The notes under the pieces are model-generated. The model did not search any database and was not told the DNA's origin. It worked only from the letters and a program-made list of their open reading frames with translations. From contig CAAGFH010000071.1 of the NCBI GenBank assembly GCA_900769095.1, positions 1 to 16,244 on the forward strand: a DNA stretch of 16,244 nt. Reading direction: 5' to 3'. The translations under genes and the position numbers were made by a program. Shown piece by piece: positions 12,811 through 16,244 of this stretch (within the stretch, counting starts at the first letter, position 1; every line of letters begins with the position of its first letter). This DNA is from Methanobacteriaceae archaeon. GTDB lineage: Archaea; Methanobacteriota; Methanobacteria; Methanobacteriales; Methanobacteriaceae.

Positions 12811-14385
12811 ATGAAAGTACTTATCGCTGATGCTATTAACGAAAAGGGTATCGAAAATTTAAAAGAAGTGGCTGACGTCGTTGTTGACACCAGCATCACT
12901 CCTGAAGAATTAGCAAATACTATCCATGAATACAATGGAATTGTAGTAAGAAGTCGTACAAAATTAACTGCTGATATTATTGAAAAAGCAGACAATTTAC
13001 AAATCATTGCAAGAGCAGGTGTTGGAGTAGACAACATTGATCTTAACGCTGCTACTGAAAAAGGTATTATGGTTGTAAACTCACCAGAATCCACCTCCGT
13101 TACTGTAGCTGAACATACTATGGGATTAATCTTAAGTATGGCTCGTAAAATTTCCATTGCTGATAAATCCGTTAAAGACGGTAAATGGGAAAAGAAAAAA
13201 TTCATGGGAGTTGAACTTAGAAACAAAACTCTCGGTGTAATTGGAATGGGTAGAATCGGATCTCAAGTAGTAAACAGATGTAAAGCATTTGGTATGGATG
13301 CTATGGCATACGACCCATATTTACCAGAAGAAGTTGCAAAACAAATGGGCGTTGAATTAACTGACTTAGAAACCGTTCTTAAAAACGCAGATTTCATTAC
13401 AATCCACGTACCTCTTACTCCAGAAACCAAACATTCAATTTCTACTGAACAATTCGAAATAATGAAAGACACTGCATTTATCGTAAACTGTGCTCGTGGA
13501 GGAATCATTGACGAAGAAGCATTATACGATGCATTAGTTAACGACAAAATTGGTGGAGCAGCACTTGATGTATACGAAGAAGAACCACCAGCAGCTGACT
13601 GCAAATTATTCGGACTTGATAATATTATCTTAACTCCTCACATTGCAGCTTCAACCAAAGAAGCTCAGAGAGATGCAGCTATTATTGTAGCAGATGAAAT
13701 TATTGATTTAGCAAAAGGAAACACTCCTAAAAACGTATTAAACCTTCCACGTATTGACAAAAACACTTACAACGAATTAACTCCATACATTGAATTATGT
13801 GAAAAATTAGGTTGTTTTGTTTCCCAAGGAATTAACGGTAAACTTAAAGAACTCGAAATTATCTACAGTGGAGAACTTTCTGAAATTGATAACCTTGAAA
13901 TCTTATCCAGAGCAGTTATCCAAGGTGCAGTAAACCCATTCTTAAGCTCACCAGTAAATGCAGTTAACGCAGCATTAGTCGCTAAAGAAAGAGGAATTAG
14001 CATCATCGAAGGTAGAAAAGACAACTCCAGAGGATACGAATCATTAATTAAAGTTATCGCAAAAAGTGATGACGACACTTTCACCGCTGAAGGTACTCAA
14101 TTACACGAAGCTAGAATCTTAAAAGTTAATGATTACTGGGTTGACGTAATCCCTAAAGGACACATGTTCATTGCAAAATATGAAGATGTACCTGGAAGTA
14201 TCGGTAAAATCGGAACCAAATTAGGCGAACACAACGTAAACATTGGAATTATGCAAGTTGGAAGAGATGAAAAAGGTGGAAGAGCTATCATGGTTTTAAC
14301 CTTAGATAAAGAAGTTCCACAAGAAATAATTAGTGAAATCCAAGCTTTAGATAATGTTTACGAAGCTACTGGACTCGAATTATAA
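12811..14385 (+). CDS. serA: D-3-phosphoglycerate dehydrogenase (ACT-domain type)
   Basis: SerA oxidises 3-phosphoglycerate to 3-phosphohydroxypyruvate with NAD, the first step of serine synthesis. The 524-residue protein has the long, four-part form: substrate-binding halves (1-95 and about 290-315) around a nucleotide-binding domain with GMGRIG at 145-150; an intervening allosteric (ASB) domain at about 318-445; and an ACT domain at 450-524 ([21 protein letters not shown]). The catalytic set is intact: Arg229 in NCARGG, Glu258 in DVYEEEPP and His277 in [16 protein letters not shown] three bases before the ATG fits the start. The gene stands alone between a divergent YbjQ gene and a convergent JAMM gene. 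Its codons use more C-ending triplets than the neighbours (AAC, ATC, TTC), as expected for a well-expressed gene. Feedback inhibition by serine through the ACT domain is likely. Confidence 0.97.
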   Translation: MKVLIADAINEKGIENLKEVADVVVDTSITPEELANTIHEYNGIVVRSRTKLTADIIEKADNLQIIARAGVGVDNIDLNAATEKGIMVVNSPESTSVTVAEHTMGLILSMARKISIADKSVKDGKWEKKKFMGVELRNKTLGVIGMGRIGSQVVNRCKAFGMDAMAYDPYLPEEVAKQMGVELTDLETVLKNADFITIHVPLTPETKHSISTEQFEIMKDTAFIVNCARGGIIDEEALYDALVNDKIGGAALDVYEEEPPAADCKLFGLDNIILTPHIAASTKEAQRDAAIIVADEIIDLAKGNTPKNVLNLPRIDKNTYNELTPYIELCEKLGCFVSQGINGKLKELEIIYSGELSEIDNLEILSRAVIQGAVNPFLSSPVNAVNAALVAKERGISIIEGRKDNSRGYESLIKVIAKSDDDTFTAEGTQLHEARILKVNDYWVDVIPKGHMFIAKYEDVPGSIGKIGTKLGEHNVNIGIMQVGRDEKGGRAIMVLTLDKEVPQEIISEIQALDNVYEATGLEL

Positions 14386-14440
14386 AAAACAATTTTCACC
14401 ATGATTGTTTTTTATTTTTTTTCTTTTTTTTAAAAAAAAA
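14384..14440. terminator. Bidirectional terminator between serA and the JAMM gene
   Basis: Arms AAAAAACAAT (14384-14393) and ATTGTTTTTT (14404-14413) form a ten-base inverted repeat beginning inside the serA stop codon, followed on the plus strand by T-rich sequence to about 14430. On the minus strand, the nine T complementary to 14432-14440 directly follow the JAMM gene stop. The 55-base gap thus serves both convergent genes. Confidence 0.7.
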
Positions 14441-15106
14441 TTAGTCTTTAAAATTCCTTGAGACTTTTTTAACACTGCCATCAGGATTAAGTTCTATTTT
14501 TATTACATTATTTGGCATGTGATTATCTTCAAAAACCTCATTTTCAAAATTTTTTTCATCATCAAGACTTTTGAAAAATTCATCATCTTCTTCATCGAAA
14601 AATCCTGGTTTAAACTCATCACTATCAGTTACAACATCATCTTCGTCGAAGAATTCAGCAAAATCATCATTTACCAAATGACTATAGTCACCAACAGTGT
14701 AATCAACAGTATTTCCGTGTCTATCATATGCCATAAATGTTTCATAGGAATATGGAAGACAAACTATCATATGAAAATATCCATTTTTAGAAAAAGTTTT
14801 TAAATCTGCTCCTGACGGACGTGCACTTGGTCCTGGGTGTGAGTGAACTGATCCGTAGTATTTGGTATTCAATGGAACCAATTCAGTATGTACAACCGCA
14901 CCAGTTTCACAAGTTTCGCCTGGAACAAAGATTAAATGAGTAATATACAATATTTTATCTTTGATAACACCATCAAAGAATGCTAGAAATTCATTTGGAT
15001 AAGCCTGTTTTGAATAATAGATTACAGAATCCAATACTTCTCTGTCAACTCTTACTTCATTGAATTCTTCATCATTATTTCCAAATAATTTTGATATAAA
15101 ACTCAT
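14441..15106 (-). CDS. JAMM/MPN+ metalloprotease-like protein with acidic tail
   Basis: Residues about 18-140 form a JAMM (Mov34/MPN+) domain. The metal-binding signature is complete: Glu39, then HSHPGPSARPSGADL with His88, His90, Ser98 and Asp101. Such enzymes cut isopeptide or peptide bonds; archaeal members can remove ubiquitin-like modifiers (SAMP-type) from targets. A very acidic linker follows (about 146-195, mainly Asp, Glu and Phe), and a short basic strand closes the protein (NVIKIELNPDGSVKKVSRNFKD). This tail is unusual for small archaeal JAMM proteins and may bind a partner. The ATG overlaps the Thg1 stop codon in ATGA (four bases), with AGGTGTG upstream, so the genes are translationally coupled. 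Substrate unknown; no ubiquitin-like gene is in the window. Confidence 0.87.
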   Translation of the reverse strand: MSFISKLFGNNDEEFNEVRVDREVLDSVIYYSKQAYPNEFLAFFDGVIKDKILYITHLIFVPGETCETGAVVHTELVPLNTKYYGSVHSHPGPSARPSGADLKTFSKNGYFHMIVCLPYSYETFMAYDRHGNTVDYTVGDYSHLVNDDFAEFFDEDDVVTDSDEFKPGFFDEEDDEFFKSLDDEKNFENEVFEDNHMPNNVIKIELNPDGSVKKVSRNFKD

Positions 15107-15825
15107 TTTAACACACCTATTTGTTTAAAGAAATCATAACTGAATTTTGGAAGGTCCCAGTCTGTGTGAACATAACTTCTGTAGGATACTTGATTTTTGT
15201 TTTCTTTTTTATTAAAACCTACGACTTTTTTGTTCTTCCTATATACTGCAAGACCTCTTTTCTTATAAGTATCAACATCATTTAAATTAATACCATGTTC
15301 AAATAATAATTCGTGTACATCACTTAAATTCTTGCCATTTATTTTATCATTAGCAATATTATTTGGATACTTTGATTTTAGGTAAAAAATTCCATGAGAA
15401 TTAACACAGTTTCTCCATGATTCATCCTGTCTCCATTTAAAATATTCCAATATATCATCATCAGAAATTGGAATAACACGTGCATCAAATGCAGGAGGTT
15501 TTCTAAATTGAGTATTGTAATGCATTACAAAAGAACTAGCTGCAAAACTTGCAATTACGGAATCAATTTTTTCAAGTCTTCCATTAAATGGAACCTTATC
15601 TAAAAGGATGCTGATTTCATCTGAAAATGCATAAACAAAACTTGCAGAAAATTCCTTAAATAAATCTTCACAAACATTAGAAAAAACATTATAGAAATTA
15701 TCATCATATGGCTTAGTTAAGTTTAAATCACGAGCCAACTGATGAAAACTCCTACCATCCAAACGAACAATAATTTTAGAGTTTTTTGGAACCTTTAGTG
15801 AAGAATAAACTTCATATTCCTTCAT
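15103..15825 (-). CDS. tRNA(His) guanylyltransferase / Thg1-like 3'-5' polymerase
   Basis: The 240-residue protein has the Thg1 palm fold. Metal-binding motifs are RLDGRSFH (Asp23) and FSDEISIL (Asp69, Glu70), and the family block FKWRQDESWRNCVNSHGIFYL is at about 149-169. Eukaryotic Thg1 adds G-1 to tRNA-His, while archaeal members can act as template-dependent 3'-5' repair enzymes on truncated tRNA 5' ends, so which role applies here is open. Length matches the family. The ATG shares one base with the aspartate dehydrogenase stop (TAATG) and GTGGGT lies upstream; the downstream JAMM gene overlaps by four bases. There is no internal TAG as seen in pyrrolysine-containing Methanosarcina homologues. 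Confidence 0.93.
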   Translation of the reverse strand: MKEYEVYSSLKVPKNSKIIVRLDGRSFHQLARDLNLTKPYDDNFYNVFSNVCEDLFKEFSASFVYAFSDEISILLDKVPFNGRLEKIDSVIASFAASSFVMHYNTQFRKPPAFDARVIPISDDDILEYFKWRQDESWRNCVNSHGIFYLKSKYPNNIANDKINGKNLSDVHELLFEHGINLNDVDTYKKRGLAVYRKNKKVVGFNKKENKNQVSYRSYVHTDWDLPKFSYDFFKQIGVLK

Positions 15826-16244
15826 TACATACCCACACTAATGGTTTCATTGAAGCTTTTAAGTAATCTGATTGCAGATAGAGCTGCTAACATACTTGTT
15901 TTAGGATTAGCTGCACAAGGGAAATTCATAGTAGTTGTTTTAAATTCACCAAAATCTCCTCTAGCAGTAATTTCATGCACATTTCTATCTACTTTAGGAT
16001 CAACAATGATTTTAACATCAATATCCTTGTTACATGCCATACTTATTGTTGCAGCAACGTTAATGTTTAATGGGAACTGTTTAACTGCCTCAGAAGCCTT
16101 ACCTTCAAACAATATCTCTTCAGTATCAATATCCTTACCAAGAGATCTTGGAGATTTACGAGTAACAAGTTTAATTTCTTTAAGACCGAATTTAGCAACT
16201 GCTTTAATTCCATCCAAACCAACAACAGCACCGGAAGGCAAGTG
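15825..16244 (-). CDS. nadX: L-aspartate dehydrogenase, C-terminal part (5' end off right edge)
   Basis: The frame is open to the right edge and its last 139 residues are seen, matching the C-terminal catalytic part of archaeal L-aspartate dehydrogenase, which oxidises aspartate to iminoaspartate for NAD biosynthesis. Typical blocks are [50 protein letters not shown] and [16 protein letters not shown], with the final ISVGM. The full protein should be about 255-265 residues; the N-terminal Rossmann part is missing because of the window edge, not through damage. The TTG seen near the edge is an internal leucine codon. It is the first visible gene of a coupled set with the Thg1-like and JAMM genes; no functional tie to them is known. 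Confidence 0.92.
   Translation of the reverse strand, partial: HLPSGAVVGLDGIKAVAKFGLKEIKLVTRKSPRSLGKDIDTEEILFEGKASEAVKQFPLNINVAATISMACNKDIDVKIIVDPKVDRNVHEITARGDFGEFKTTTMNFPCAANPKTSMLAALSAIRLLKSFNETISVGM

Noticed and set aside
12798..13226. 142-residue minus-strand frame opposite serA, extending into its promoter
   Set aside because: It covers the serA start and shows only Ser/Ile/Phe-rich composition from reverse reading of serA codons.
1..16244. Search by eye for CRISPR arrays, tRNA/rRNA genes, transposases, phage or toxin-antitoxin genes
   Set aside because: No regularly spaced repeats, no cloverleaf-like GC-rich stretches (which stand out in such AT-rich DNA), and no recognisable mobile-element or defence proteins.

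Overview
The window is AT-rich, gene-dense DNA from a methanogenic archaeon that looks like Methanobrevibacter or a close relative in the Methanobacteriales. This rests on the archaeal A-type ATP synthase subunits H and I, the tRNA-Ile2 agmatidine synthetase TiaS, a Thg1-type 3'-5' polymerase, an archaeal HTH regulator, L-aspartate dehydrogenase, TATA-box promoters, T-tract terminators and ribosome binding sites of the GGTGAT type. The genus is inferred from overall resemblance; no species call is possible without a search. No rRNA, tRNA, CRISPR array or insertion sequence was seen, and no gene-free stretch exceeds about 200 bases.

Layout. 1-1352 (minus): start of the ATP synthase operon, ahaH then the N-terminal half of ahaI, which runs off the left edge. 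1517-2260: a four-helix membrane protein and a small soluble protein diverging from a very short shared promoter region. 2250-8629 (minus): the most unusual block. In transcription order it holds a two-part DUF3100-type membrane protein, an internal terminator-like hairpin, an MmgE/PrpD-family enzyme, a U32-like TIM-barrel protein, a lone class I fumarase alpha-type subunit, a short citrate synthase/citryl-CoA lyase-type enzyme, a nitroreductase and a small membrane protein. 8829-10097 (minus): tiaS. 10158-11486 (plus): an archaeal HTH regulator followed by a cysteine-rich small protein. 11483-12634 (minus): YbjQ-family protein and a TIM-barrel-like protein of unknown function. 12811-14385 (plus): serA. 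14441-16244 (minus): aspartate dehydrogenase (5' end off the right edge), Thg1-like protein and a JAMM metalloprotease-like protein with an acidic tail, with stop/start codons overlapping by 1-4 bases.

How the genes may work together. The 2250-8629 block combines a likely organic-acid transporter with three enzymes of (de)hydration and carbon-carbon lyase/synthase chemistry on di- and tricarboxylates. No standard pathway joins exactly these parts, and methanogens of this group run only an incomplete TCA cycle. I propose an undescribed carboxylate uptake/breakdown or synthesis module; this is inference from gene content, tight spacing and intact active-site residues. The remaining genes are mostly household: energy conservation, serine and NAD biosynthesis, tRNA maturation and repair.

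Start codons needed care. For ybjQ the longest frame begins at a GTG that is really part of the ribosome binding site. The same arrangement upstream of tiaS leaves no ATG, GTG or TTG at the right distance and raises the possibility of an AUU start.
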